Below, piece by piece: positions 1 to 8,152 of a stretch of 64,000 bases of DNA. Position numbers and translations under genes: made by a program. Position 1 is the first letter of the stretch. Each line of letters starts with the position of its first letter. Source of the DNA: Bradyrhizobium nivariense. GTDB lineage: Bacteria > Pseudomonadota > Alphaproteobacteria > Rhizobiales > Xanthobacteraceae. Under the pieces are notes generated by a model. The model was not told the origin of the DNA. It did not search any database and saw only the letters and a list, made by a program, of their open reading frames with translations. The DNA is taken from the NCBI RefSeq assembly GCF_029846715.1, contig NZ_JARVWW010000024.1, forward strand, positions 1 to 64,000, given 5' to 3'.

Positions 1-117
1 GTGGTTTTCCCCTGGACGACGATGCTGAAGCCGTGGCGCCCTCCTCCCCCCGTATTGTCTTTACCCGCGGATGACGCCACACTCCGCGCCGCAAAAACAA
101 GACGTCACGGGAGAAAC

Positions 118-1698
118 ATGCCCACCACACAGCCATTGGCTGACCTCGCCGACATGGTGCGCGAGCGCGCGACGAGCCGCGGCAATGCCACCGTTTATGA
201 GTTCGAGGGCCGCGTCACCAGCTTTGCCGAGTTCGACGTCAGGACCAATCGCGTCGCCAATGCGCTGATTGCGATGGGTGTGAACAAGGGCGAGCGCATC
301 GCCTATCTCGGCAAGAACAGCGATATCTATTTCGAACTGCTGATGGGCGCCATGAAGGCCGGCGTGGTGATGGCGCCGGTGAACTGGCGGCTCGCGGGAC
401 CCGAAGTCGCCTTTATCGTTAGCGACTGCAAGGCGCCGGTGCTGTTCGTGGGACCGGAGTTCATCACGCAGGTCCGCCAGATCAAGGACCAGTTGCCAGG
501 CGTGCGCAGCGTCATCACCACCGAGGGCGGCGCACCGGAATGGCCTGACTTTGCGGCGTGGCGCGATGCACGGAGCGGCGACGATCCCAGGGTGCCGATC
601 GACACCAGGGACATCGCGATCCAGCTCTATACGTCGGGCACGACAGGCAAACCGAAGGGCGCGATGCTGTCGCATGCGAACTTCCTCAATTTGGTGCAGA
701 CCGGTAACGCCGAGGACAAGCCCGAGTGGAACCGGTGGTCGACCGATGATGTGTCGCTGGTCGCGATGCCGATCTTCCACATCGGCGGCTCCGGGTGGGG
801 CGTCATGGGGCTCTATCACGGCGCCCGCGGCGTGATCGCGCGCGAGTTCGATCCGACCAAGGTGCTGGATTTCTTCGAGCTATCAGGCATCACAAAGCTG
901 TTCATGGTGCCGGCGGCGATGCAATTCGTGGTGCGGCAGCCACGCGCCAAGACGGTCGATTTCTCGCGGCTGAAATACATGCTGTACGGCGCTTCGCCCA
1001 TCCCGGCGGCGCTGCTGAAGGAATGCATCGAAATCTTCAAATGCGGCTTCGTGCAGATGTACGGCATGACCGAGACCACCGGCACCATCGTCGCGCTGCC
1101 GCCGGAAGATCATGTCGAGGGGCTGGAGCGGATGCGCTCGGCCGGCAAGGCGCTGCCGGGCGTCGAGATCGCGATCCTGGACGCGGACGGCAGGCCACTG
1201 CCGCCGCGACAAGTCGGCGAGATCGCGACGCGTTCGGGCTCCAACATGGCGGGATACTGGAACTTGCCAGAGGCGACTGCCGCGACGCTTCGCAGCGACG
1301 GCTGGCTGCGCACCGGTGACGCCGGTTACATGGACGAGGATGGCTATCTCTACATCCACGATCGCATCAAGGACATGATCATCTCCGGCGGCGAAAACAT
1401 CTACCCGGCCGAGGTCGAGAGCGCACTGTGCGATCATCCTGACGTCGCGGAGGCTGCCGTGATCGGCGTACCCGACGACAAATGGGGCGAGGCGGTGAAG
1501 GCCGTCGTGGTGATGAAGCCGGGCAAGCAGGCGACCGCTACCGACATCATCAACTTCACCCGCGAGCGCATCGCCGGGTTCAAGACGCCGAAGAGCGTGG
1601 AGTTCCTGCCGGCGTTGCCGCGGAATCCAAGCGGCAAGATTTTGCGGCGGCAGCTGAGGGAGCCGTATTGGGCGGGGAAGGATCGAAGGGTGAATTAG
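118..1698 (+). CDS. Acyl-CoA synthetase (AMP-dependent, ANL superfamily)
   Basis: Predicted to activate a fatty or other carboxylic acid to its CoA ester through an acyl-adenylate. The phosphate-binding motif YTSGTTGKPKG is at about residues 171-181 and the YGMTETTG motif at about 315-322. The C-terminal GWLRTGD, KDMIISGGENIYP and PSGKILR motifs complete the fold, and 526 residues is normal for the family. The reading frame is open to the window edge, but the ATG at 118 follows a GGGAGAA ribosome site and matches the usual family N-terminus. The acid substrate cannot be read from the sequence. The neighbours are an acyl-CoA dehydrogenase and an enoyl-CoA hydratase, so it probably feeds a beta-oxidation-like route. 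Confidence 0.92.
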   Translation: MPTTQPLADLADMVRERATSRGNATVYEFEGRVTSFAEFDVRTNRVANALIAMGVNKGERIAYLGKNSDIYFELLMGAMKAGVVMAPVNWRLAGPEVAFIVSDCKAPVLFVGPEFITQVRQIKDQLPGVRSVITTEGGAPEWPDFAAWRDARSGDDPRVPIDTRDIAIQLYTSGTTGKPKGAMLSHANFLNLVQTGNAEDKPEWNRWSTDDVSLVAMPIFHIGGSGWGVMGLYHGARGVIAREFDPTKVLDFFELSGITKLFMVPAAMQFVVRQPRAKTVDFSRLKYMLYGASPIPAALLKECIEIFKCGFVQMYGMTETTGTIVALPPEDHVEGLERMRSAGKALPGVEIAILDADGRPLPPRQVGEIATRSGSNMAGYWNLPEATAATLRSDGWLRTGDAGYMDEDGYLYIHDRIKDMIISGGENIYPAEVESALCDHPDVAEAAVIGVPDDKWGEAVKAVVVMKPGKQATATDIINFTRERIAGFKTPKSVEFLPALPRNPSGKILRRQLREPYWAGKDRRVN

Positions 1699-1716
1699 GC
1701 CCGCTATATCCACATT

Positions 1717-1848
1717 GTCGTCCTGGACAAGCGAAGCGCCGATCCAGGACCCATTACCCCAGGGAGTGGTTTGGCGAAGACTCGTGGTGACCTGCCTGCA
1801 TCATAACTCCTCCCTGGGGTAATGGGTCCTGGCTTTCGCCAGGACGAC
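1717..1848. repeat. Palindromic intergenic repeat, 20-bp perfect inner arms
   Basis: The gap between two convergent genes is filled by an element whose outer ends (1717-1726 and 1839-1848) are inverted copies of GTCGTCCTGG. Inside are perfect 20-base inverted arms at 1746-1765 and 1811-1830. It resembles the dispersed palindromic repeats common in Bradyrhizobium genomes. RNA from either strand could fold into a long hairpin, so it may end transcription from both sides. A left-half copy lies at 33891-33950. Confidence 0.8.
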
Positions 1849-1873
1849 GTGGAGAGATAGCTCGCAATGACGG

Positions 1874-3148
1874 CTAATGCTTCCCCGGCCCCATATACCC
1901 GAACAAAAATCCCGCTACCTTCCGGATCTGGATTTCCTCGCTGCCCTCGGTGATGCGGTAGCGGCGGTGGTGGCGGTAGATGTGCTCGAACGGCTTGTGG
2001 CGTGAATAGCCCATGCCGCCGTGGACCTGCATGGCGCGGTCGGCGGATTCGCAAGCGAGACGGTTTGCCCAGTAGTTGCACATGGAGACCCGGTCGGAGA
2101 GCGTGCGCTCGATCTGCTCCTCGGTGAGCTTGTCCATCTCCCAGGCGGTCTTGCGGATCAGAAGCCGCAACATCTCGGCCTGCGTCGCGAGCTCGACCAG
2201 CGGAAACTGGATCGCCTGGTTCTCGGCCAGCGCCCTGCCGAACGGCTTTCGCTCGCGCGCATACTTGACGCTCTCGTTGATGCAATAGACGGCGGCGCCG
2301 AGCGAGCTCGCCGCCTGGCGGATGCGGTTCTGGTGCACGAAGCACTGCGCCAGCGACAGGCCGCGGCCGACCTCGCCGAACAGCGCATCCTCCGGCACGA
2401 AAACATCGGTGAAGCTCACGCGGGGATGATCGGTCGGCATGTTGAAGGTCCACATGTACTCCTCGATCTTCACGCCAAGGCTCTTGGCCGGCACCAGGAA
2501 GCAGGTGATGCCGCGCGCATCGCCGTCATTGCCGCTAGTGCGTGCGAACAGCGCGCAGTGGGTGGCGACATGCATGCCGGTGGTCCACATCTTCTCGCCG
2601 TTGATGATCCAGCCCTTGACGTTGTCGCGGGTCGCCGGCACCGCGCGCGTTTCCATATGGGTCGCATCCGAGCCGTGATGCGGCTCGGTCAAACCAAAGG
2701 TGATGCGGCACTTGCCCTTGATCGAGCCGTCGATCATCGCCTTCTGGTCGTCGCGGCCGTAGCGGTCGAGCATGGTGGCGACGGGGAAGTTCCCGACGAT
2801 GGAATGCTCGTTCTGGAGATCGTTGTGCAGGCCGAGCCCCTTGGCGGCAAAGTGCTCGCGGATCACGGCCATCCAGAGGTTCGAGCCATCCTTGCCGCCA
2901 TATTGCTTCGGCACCGGAAAGCGCAGATGGCCGGCGGCATCGGCAAGGTCCTTTGCCTTGCGCAACAGCGCTTCCCATTCCTGCCGCGGCAGGCCGTCAT
3001 TCTCGAAATCGGTGCGCGCCCATTCGCGGCGATGGTCGAAAAAGCGGATGTTGTCGTCGGCCGCCTCCAGCGGCTTGATCTCGCGCTCGATGAAACGATC
3101 GAGCTCTGCGAGATAGGCGACGAGATCGGCAGGCAGTGAGAAATCCAC
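1874..3148 (-). CDS. Acyl-CoA dehydrogenase
   Basis: FAD-dependent alpha,beta-dehydrogenation of an acyl-CoA, with electrons passed to ETF. The 424-residue chain has the mid-domain motif FGLTEPHHGSD and the C-terminal GGMGYSRHKPFEHIYR region. The latter is followed by ITEGSEEIQ, which holds the expected catalytic glutamate segment. It starts with GTG at 3148 after GGGAGAG. It is divergent from the enoyl-CoA hydratase at 3358, and the 209-base gap between them carries an inverted repeat. The N-terminal region is long and charged, as in the ACAD10/11-like or long-chain branch. Chain-length specificity is unknown. Confidence 0.92.
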   Translation of the reverse strand: MDFSLPADLVAYLAELDRFIEREIKPLEAADDNIRFFDHRREWARTDFENDGLPRQEWEALLRKAKDLADAAGHLRFPVPKQYGGKDGSNLWMAVIREHFAAKGLGLHNDLQNEHSIVGNFPVATMLDRYGRDDQKAMIDGSIKGKCRITFGLTEPHHGSDATHMETRAVPATRDNVKGWIINGEKMWTTGMHVATHCALFARTSGNDGDARGITCFLVPAKSLGVKIEEYMWTFNMPTDHPRVSFTDVFVPEDALFGEVGRGLSLAQCFVHQNRIRQAASSLGAAVYCINESVKYARERKPFGRALAENQAIQFPLVELATQAEMLRLLIRKTAWEMDKLTEEQIERTLSDRVSMCNYWANRLACESADRAMQVHGGMGYSRHKPFEHIYRHHRRYRITEGSEEIQIRKVAGFLFGYMGPGKH

Positions 3149-3202
3149 GGTTCTCTCCCGGATGATTTTTCGTTTTGCGTTAAGGCGCTATACGCGCTTC
3201 TG

Positions 3203-3225
3203 CTTCTCACGATTAAGGTGAGAAG
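3203..3225. promoter_or_regulatory. 8-bp perfect inverted repeat, candidate operator
   Basis: CTTCTCAC at 3203-3210 and GTGAGAAG at 3218-3225 are perfect inverted copies separated by 7 bases. They lie between the divergent acyl-CoA dehydrogenase and enoyl-CoA hydratase genes. The symmetry fits a dimeric repressor site. No T-tract follows, so a terminator is less likely. No regulator gene adjoins it. Confidence 0.45.
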
Positions 3226-3357
3226 AGCCCGCGCAAGTCAAGCAATGCGAGGCGTGTGAGAGGCGCAAGGCGCGCCCGCGTAATTCGATGGTGTTGCGGC
3301 GCTGACGCGCGCTAGTATGGCCGCAATATTCCTTCTGGAGAAAATGCGGGAGCGACC

Positions 3358-4137
3358 ATGGAGCTGAAATTTTCAAAGGTGGAACGCAAGGGGCCGATCA
3401 CGATCGTCACGCTGTCGCGGCCCGAGGTCTACAACGCGCTGCACACCGATGCGCATTTCGAGCTTCAAAAGGTGTTTGACGATTTCTCCGCCGATCCCGA
3501 GCAGTGGATCGCGATCGTCACTGGTAGCGGCGACAAGGCGTTCTGCGCCGGCAACGATCTGAAGTGGCAGGCGGCCGGCGGCAAGCGCGGCTGGGACAAG
3601 GGCGGCTTTGCCGGCCTCACCGCGCGCTTCGACTGCGACAAGCCGATCATCGCCGCGGTCAACGGCGTCGCGATGGGCGGCGGTTTCGAGATCGCACTGG
3701 CCTGCGATCTCATCATTGCCTCGGAGAACGCGACCTTCGCGTTGCCCGAGCCCCGCGTCGGTCTCGCAGCCCTCGCCGGCGGCCTGCACCGGCTGCCGCG
3801 CCAGATCGGGCTGAAGCGCGCCATGGGCATGATCCTCACCGCGCGCCATGTCGGCGCCAAGGAAGGTCTCGAACTCGGCTTCGTCAACGAGGTGGTGCCG
3901 CAGGGCGAGGCGCTCACGGCCGCGCTGCGCTGGGCCGAGATGATCACCAAGAACTCGCCGATGTCGATCCGGGCCTCGAAGCAGACGATCCAGAAGGGAC
4001 TCGGCGTATCGCTGGAGCAGGCGATCGAGCAGCAGCGCGAGTATCCGGCGGTGAAGGCAATGGCGGACTCGCAGGACTACATCGAGGGCCCGAAGGCGTT
4101 TGCGGAGAAGCGGCCGCCGAAGTGGATGGGGAAGTAG
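3358..4137 (+). CDS. Enoyl-CoA hydratase/isomerase family protein
   Basis: A crotonase-fold protein of 259 residues, predicted to hydrate or isomerise an enoyl-CoA. The oxyanion-hole segments are AFCAGNDLKW and AAVNGVAMGGGFEIALACD, and the glutamate-containing segment ALPEPRVGLAALAGG follows. The C-terminal YIEGPKAFAEKRPPKW pattern is typical of the family. The ATG at 3358 closely follows GGGAGCG. It is divergent from the acyl-CoA dehydrogenase at 1874-3148, which would supply its substrate. Confidence 0.9.
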   Translation: MELKFSKVERKGPITIVTLSRPEVYNALHTDAHFELQKVFDDFSADPEQWIAIVTGSGDKAFCAGNDLKWQAAGGKRGWDKGGFAGLTARFDCDKPIIAAVNGVAMGGGFEIALACDLIIASENATFALPEPRVGLAALAGGLHRLPRQIGLKRAMGMILTARHVGAKEGLELGFVNEVVPQGEALTAALRWAEMITKNSPMSIRASKQTIQKGLGVSLEQAIEQQREYPAVKAMADSQDYIEGPKAFAEKRPPKWMGK

Positions 4138-4181
4138 GACGTCTCCCGCCGTCATTCCGGGGCGCGCGCCCGCATCACCGC

Positions 4182-4283
4182 TGTCATGCCCCGGCTTGAC
4201 CGGGGCATCCAGTACGCCGCGGCTTATCCGTATCCTTCCGCGGTCTCTGGGATACTGGATCGCCCGCCTTCGCGGGCGATGAC
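4182..4283. repeat. 102-bp palindromic repeat, copy A
   Basis: An element bounded by TGTCAT and GATGAC ends, with a hairpin at each end (CCCCGGCTTGACCGGGG and CGCCCGCCTTCGCGGGCG). Between them lie the inverted ATCCAGTAC and the near-copy ATACTGGAT. A copy of identical length is at 7900-8001 and a longer one at 23876-24040. It fills the gap between convergent genes and could act as a two-way terminator. Confidence 0.8.
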
Positions 4284-4298
4284 TCAGAGTGGGGTTAC

Positions 4299-4679
4299 CT
4301 AACCGCCGTTTCGCGACAACTCCCGCTTGTACGACGCGTAGTTCGGCTGGTCGACCGCGAGCTTGTCCATCGTGGTCTGCCAGAGATGCTCGGAGAGGCC
4401 TGGCGTTGCGAGATCGACCTCGCCCTTGGCGATGCGCTCGGCGAGCGCGCGGTTGAGATCGGTCACCGAGCCGTCCATGCCGAGCAGCGCACGCAGGCGC
4501 TCGAGTTCCGCAGCATCGCTCCCTTCTTCCCGCGTCAACTGCCGTGTCACGAGATCGAGGATGTTGACGGCGACGCGCAGCTTGAAGGCCTGGTGGCCGG
4601 AGATCAGCGGCGCGATATCGTTGCGGAGGAAATCGGCGACCGTCCTGGTCAACTCGATCGGGGTTGGTTCGTCCTGCAT
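4299..4679 (-). CDS. DUF6285-like small protein
   Basis: A 126-residue, mostly helical, acidic protein with no signal peptide or membrane segment. It resembles the DUF6285 family usually found beside APH-type phosphotransferases and acyl-CoA dehydrogenases. The ATG at 4679 lies 2 bases past the stop of the upstream phosphotransferase gene, so translation is probably coupled. A longer frame starts at 4808, but its extra residues overlap the phosphotransferase coding region. The function is unknown; a partner role for the phosphotransferase is inferred from gene order. Confidence 0.75.
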   Translation of the reverse strand: MQDEPTPIELTRTVADFLRNDIAPLISGHQAFKLRVAVNILDLVTRQLTREEGSDAAELERLRALLGMDGSVTDLNRALAERIAKGEVDLATPGLSEHLWQTTMDKLAVDQPNYASYKRELSRNGG

Positions 4680-4681
4680 GG

Positions 4682-5668
4682 TCAGCTTCCCCGCGGCGCG
4701 AGCAGCCGCAACAGATCGATTTCGGCCTCGGAGGCGCGGCGGCCGATCATGGCACGTTCCATCGAATGATCCGGCCCCTCGCGAAACCGCTGCATCATGC
4801 CGCCGCACATGATGCCCCAGCGCAGCGTGCCCATCACTTCCCAGAATTTTACACGCAATGGATCGACTTTGCGCCCCGCGGCCTCATACCCCGCAAACAA
4901 GTCCTCGCGAGAGCCGAATCCGCCGACGGGCTTGTCGATCTCGCCAAAGCGCCAGGAATTGACGCAGACCCAGCCCAGATCCTCCATGGGATCGCCGAGA
5001 TGGGCGAGCTCCCAGTCGAGGACCGCGCGCACGCCGTCGGCACCGATGATGAGATTGCCGTTGCGGAAATCGCCGTGCACCAGCGTCGTCTCGGCGGCGG
5101 GGCCCGGGTCGCGGTCGCGCAGCCAGCGCAACGCCAGCTCGAACACCGGCTTGGGCCAGTCCAGGCTGCGATAGTCGCGCTCGAAATCGCCGATCTCCTT
5201 CGCTGCCGTCATGTGGCGCAGCTCGGGCAGCTTGTCCAGCGGCAGCCTGTGCAGGCCCGCAAGCACCCCGCCGATTTGCCGCGCGAGATGCGGCCGCGCC
5301 GCCGCGAATTCATCATCGCGAAGAATCTTGCGCGCGATGGTCTCGCCCTCGACCCGCTGCATGATGAAGCCGGTGCCGAGATCGTCGTCCGGCACCAGCA
5401 CATGCATGACGCGCGGCGACGGCACGCCGGCCTCATAGGCGAGCTGCATCAGCTGCGCTTCGGCGGCAAGACCCGCCGCGCGCGTCGGCGCCGCGCCATA
5501 GCCCTGCGGCGAGCGGCGCAGGATCGCGCCGATCGCGCCGTCGGGATGCGCGATGTCGAAGCGCCAGGTTTCCTGACTGGCGCCACCGGACAGCCTTGCC
5601 ACGCCAGCGACACCGGTCGCGCCCGGGCACCAGCGCTGAGCGCTGCGGGAGAGTTCGGCCTCGATCAT
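4682..5668 (-). CDS. APH-family phosphotransferase (ACAD10/11-type kinase domain)
   Basis: A kinase-fold protein of 328 residues. The catalytic loop LVHGDFRNGNLII and the following AVLDWELAHLGDPMEDLGW (metal-binding aspartate) are typical of the APH family. In animals a similar domain is fused to acyl-CoA dehydrogenase (ACAD10/11) and acts on 4-hydroxyacyl-CoAs. The bacterial stand-alone form sits here next to an enoyl-CoA hydratase, so a CoA-ester substrate is more likely than an antibiotic. Its start overlaps the stop of the hydratase gene as ATGA (5665-5668). Confidence 0.85.
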   Translation of the reverse strand: MIEAELSRSAQRWCPGATGVAGVARLSGGASQETWRFDIAHPDGAIGAILRRSPQGYGAAPTRAAGLAAEAQLMQLAYEAGVPSPRVMHVLVPDDDLGTGFIMQRVEGETIARKILRDDEFAAARPHLARQIGGVLAGLHRLPLDKLPELRHMTAAKEIGDFERDYRSLDWPKPVFELALRWLRDRDPGPAAETTLVHGDFRNGNLIIGADGVRAVLDWELAHLGDPMEDLGWVCVNSWRFGEIDKPVGGFGSREDLFAGYEAAGRKVDPLRVKFWEVMGTLRWGIMCGGMMQRFREGPDHSMERAMIGRRASEAEIDLLRLLAPRGS

Positions 5669-6453
5669 TTGCCTTTGAACTGCGCCGGGCGCTTCTCCAG
5701 GAACGCACCGACGCCTTCACGAAAGTCCTGCGTGTCGCCGGCACGGAGCTGGCACTGGAATTCGAGATTGAGCTGATCCTCGAAGGAGTTTTCAGGGCTG
5801 TCCCAGTAGAGCTTGCGGATCAGCGACAGCGCGACAGTCGGGCCGCTGGCGAGTTCGCGCGCGAGCTTCATCGCTTCCTCCATCAGCACGCCGTCATCGT
5901 AGACGCGGTTGACGAGGCCCCATTCCAGCGCCTTCTCGGCCGGGAGCCGCTCGCCCATCAGCGACAATTCGATCGAGCGTGCCTTGCCGATCAGGCGCGG
6001 CAAGAGCCAGGTCGAGCCGCAATCCGGCACGAGGCCGATACGGCGGAAGGCTTGCAGGAAATAGGACGAGCGCGCGCACAGGATCATGTCGCCGAGCAGC
6101 GCGAAGCTCATGCCGGCGCCGGCCGCCGGGCCGTTGACCGCGGTCACGATCGGGCAATGCAGATTGCGGATGCGGCGCAGGAAGGGATGGAAGCCGGTCT
6201 CGAGCGTCAGGCCGGCCTTGGTCTTCTTCGACTGGTTGTTGCGGCCCTGGAGGTTCGCGCCGGTGCAGAACGCCCGCCCCGCGCCCGTCAGCACGACGCA
6301 GCGCACCTCGTCCTTCTTCTCCTCGATCGCGTCGAGCGCTTCCGCGAGGCCGCCCAGCATGTCGACGGAGACCGCGTTCATCACCTCCTGATGGTCGAGC
6401 TTGAGGATCGCGACCGAACCATCGAGATCGAGCGTGACGTGTTTGAACTGCAT
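5665..6453 (-). CDS. Enoyl-CoA hydratase/isomerase family protein
   Basis: A second crotonase-fold enzyme, 262 residues. The oxyanion-hole segments are AFCTGANLQG and TAVNGPAAGAGMSFALLGD. The RIGLVPDCGSTWLLPRLIG segment resembles the PaaG/PaaB-like branch, and the chain ends EKRPAQFKGK. The ATG at 6453 follows AGGAAACC; the open frame runs further upstream but is only antisense to the SDR gene. It is the first gene of a three-gene unit with the phosphotransferase and the DUF6285-like gene. Confidence 0.9.
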   Translation of the reverse strand: MQFKHVTLDLDGSVAILKLDHQEVMNAVSVDMLGGLAEALDAIEEKKDEVRCVVLTGAGRAFCTGANLQGRNNQSKKTKAGLTLETGFHPFLRRIRNLHCPIVTAVNGPAAGAGMSFALLGDMILCARSSYFLQAFRRIGLVPDCGSTWLLPRLIGKARSIELSLMGERLPAEKALEWGLVNRVYDDGVLMEEAMKLARELASGPTVALSLIRKLYWDSPENSFEDQLNLEFQCQLRAGDTQDFREGVGAFLEKRPAQFKGK

Positions 6454-6618
6454 GGTTTCCTCGTGAGTTGCGGCCTGCGTCAGTTTCGCAGACCGGAATT
6501 GCTTTGCCGGGGCGCATATTTGATTTTTGGCGCGGTCTTGTCCATGGTGATCGGAGCATAGCAAGCAATCTTGCGCGCAGCGGCTGATGCGCCTCATACC
6601 AAAAACAGGAAACGCGCC

Positions 6619-7398
6619 ATGAACCTTTTCGACCTTTCGGGCCGCGTAGCCGTGATCACCGGCGGCAATGGCGGTATCGGACTCGGCATTGCACAGGCGC
6701 TCGCCGGCCAGGGCTGCAACGTCTCGATCTGGGGTCGCAATCCTGACAAGAACAGGAGCGCTGCCGCGAGCCTGGCGAGTCTGCCCGGCAAGGTCGACGC
6801 GCGGGTCTGCGACGTCACCGACCCGGCCTCGGTCAATGCCGCGATGAAGGCCACGCTCGACATTTTCGGCCGGGTCGACGGCTGCTTCGCCAATGCCGGC
6901 ATCGGCGGCGGTGGCCGGCGCTCCTTCATCGAACGCACCGAGGAGGAATGGCGCACGATGTTTGCGACCAATCTCGACGGCGTATTCCACGCGTTCCAGG
7001 CTGCCGCGAGACACATGACCGAGCGCGCCGATGCCGGCGATCCCTTCGGCCGGCTGGTTGCGACCTCGAGCCTCGCCTCGATCTTCGGCACCGCACGCAA
7101 CGAGCACTATGCCGCGACCAAGGCCGCGATCAACGCGCTGGTGCGCGCGCTCGGCGTCGAGCTGGCGCGCCACGGCGTCACCGCGAATGCGATCCTGCCC
7201 GGCTGGATCAAGAGCGACATGACCTCAGACCTGATGGCCAACGACAAGTTCGTCGCCAACGTGATGCCGCGCATTCCGGTGCGGCGCTTCGGAGAGGCCA
7301 GCGATTTCGGCGGCATCGCGGTATATCTGATGAGCAAGGCCTCGTCGTATCACACGGCGGATACGTTCGTGATCGACGGCGGCTATACGGCGTTTTGA
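6619..7398 (+). CDS. SDR family oxidoreductase (FabG-like)
   Basis: A classical short-chain dehydrogenase of 259 residues. It has the Rossmann motif TGGNGGIG at the N-terminus, NAGIGGGG (NAG motif), the catalytic serine region VATSSLAS and the YAATK motif. It ends DTFVIDGGYTAF, which is typical of the family. The ATG at 6619 follows AGGAAACG. It is divergent from the enoyl-CoA hydratase at 5665-6453. It likely oxidises a hydroxyacyl-CoA or another alcohol; the substrate is unknown. Confidence 0.9.
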   Translation: MNLFDLSGRVAVITGGNGGIGLGIAQALAGQGCNVSIWGRNPDKNRSAAASLASLPGKVDARVCDVTDPASVNAAMKATLDIFGRVDGCFANAGIGGGGRRSFIERTEEEWRTMFATNLDGVFHAFQAAARHMTERADAGDPFGRLVATSSLASIFGTARNEHYAATKAAINALVRALGVELARHGVTANAILPGWIKSDMTSDLMANDKFVANVMPRIPVRRFGEASDFGGIAVYLMSKASSYHTADTFVIDGGYTAF

Positions 7399-7403
7399 TT
7401 TTC

Positions 7404-7485
7404 GTAGCCCGGATGGAGCGCAGCGCAATCCGGGACTGCCAAAAGCAAGCAAGACCCGGATTTCGCTGCGCTCCATCCGGGCTAC
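7404..7485. repeat. Palindromic repeat (GTAGCCCGGATGGAGCGC type)
   Basis: The outer arms GTAGCCCGGATGGAGCGCAG and its inverted copy at the right end (up to 7485) flank a short A-rich centre. It fills the gap between the SDR gene and the VOC gene, so it would form a hairpin inside any joint transcript. It is a known style of repeat in Bradyrhizobium-like genomes. Confidence 0.8.
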
Positions 7486-7505
7486 AAACTCTGAGGGAAT
7501 GGCAA

Positions 7506-7886
7506 ATGTTTTCACACGTGATGATCGGCACCAACGACCTCGACAAAGCCAAGGCGTTCTACGACAGCCTGCTCGGCACGCTCGAGGTGCGGCCGGCGAA
7601 GGTTGACGGCCATCGCATCTTCTACATCACCAAGACCGGTGTGTTCTCGGTCACGAAACCGATCAACGGCGAGGCAGCGACGTGTGCGAATGGCGGCACC
7701 ATCGGCTTTGCCGCCAACTCGCCGGAGCAGGTCAATGCATGGCATACGGCCGGCGTCGCCGCCGGCGGCGTTCCTTGCGAAGATCCGCCGGGCGTCCGCC
7801 AGGGCCCGGGCGTCAAGCTCTATATTGCGTATTTGCGTGACCTCGACGGCAACAAGATCTGTGCGATGCATCGGATGGCGAATTAG
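7506..7886 (+). CDS. VOC/glyoxalase family protein
   Basis: A 126-residue single-module vicinal-oxygen-chelate protein. It starts with MFSHVMIGTNDLDKAKAFYD, the usual first beta-alpha unit, and ends YLRDLDGNKICAMHR, which holds the typical DPDGN-like turn. No signal peptide is seen. Members range from glyoxalase I-like enzymes to resistance proteins, so the activity is not assigned. It follows the SDR gene after a palindromic repeat. Confidence 0.85.
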   Translation: MFSHVMIGTNDLDKAKAFYDSLLGTLEVRPAKVDGHRIFYITKTGVFSVTKPINGEAATCANGGTIGFAANSPEQVNAWHTAGVAAGGVPCEDPPGVRQGPGVKLYIAYLRDLDGNKICAMHRMAN

Positions 7887-7899
7887 CTACACATACGGC

Positions 7900-8001
7900 T
7901 GTCATTCCCCGCGAAGGCGGGGAATCCAGTACGCCGTGGCTTCTCCAGGAATCACCGATGTCACGGAGTACTGGATCGCCCGATCAAGTCGGGCGATGAC
8001 A
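7900..8001. repeat. 102-bp palindromic repeat, copy B
   Basis: Same architecture and length as the element at 4182-4283: end hairpins CCCCGCGAAGGCGGGG and CGCCCGATCAAGTCGGGCG, with the central inverted pair CCAGTAC and GTACTGG. The right hairpin differs from copy A by changes on both sides that keep the pairing. This suggests selection on structure. Confidence 0.8.
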
Positions 8002-8152
8002 GCGAGAATGCCGCACTATTCAAACAACATTTCAAACGCCCTGCGATATTCCATCGCATGGCATGGTTCGCTGTAGAAATGTGCGCTCGCGCTTTGGCCG
8101 CGCTGCGACTATTCTCCGGCACAGCACGATCTCAGCGCCCTCGGGAGGAACA

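Noticed and set aside
4182..4283. Palindromic repeats as CRISPR units
   Set aside because: The copies are far apart, each is palindromic across about 100 bases, and there are no regular spacers or cas genes.
4682..5668. Aminoglycoside resistance kinase
   Set aside because: The fold is APH-type, but the coupling to enoyl-CoA hydratase and the ACAD10/11 resemblance make a metabolic role far more likely.
5665..7173. A 502-residue version of the enoyl-CoA hydratase
   Set aside because: The first 240 residues are antisense to the SDR gene. The ATG at 6453 with its ribosome site gives a normal family length.
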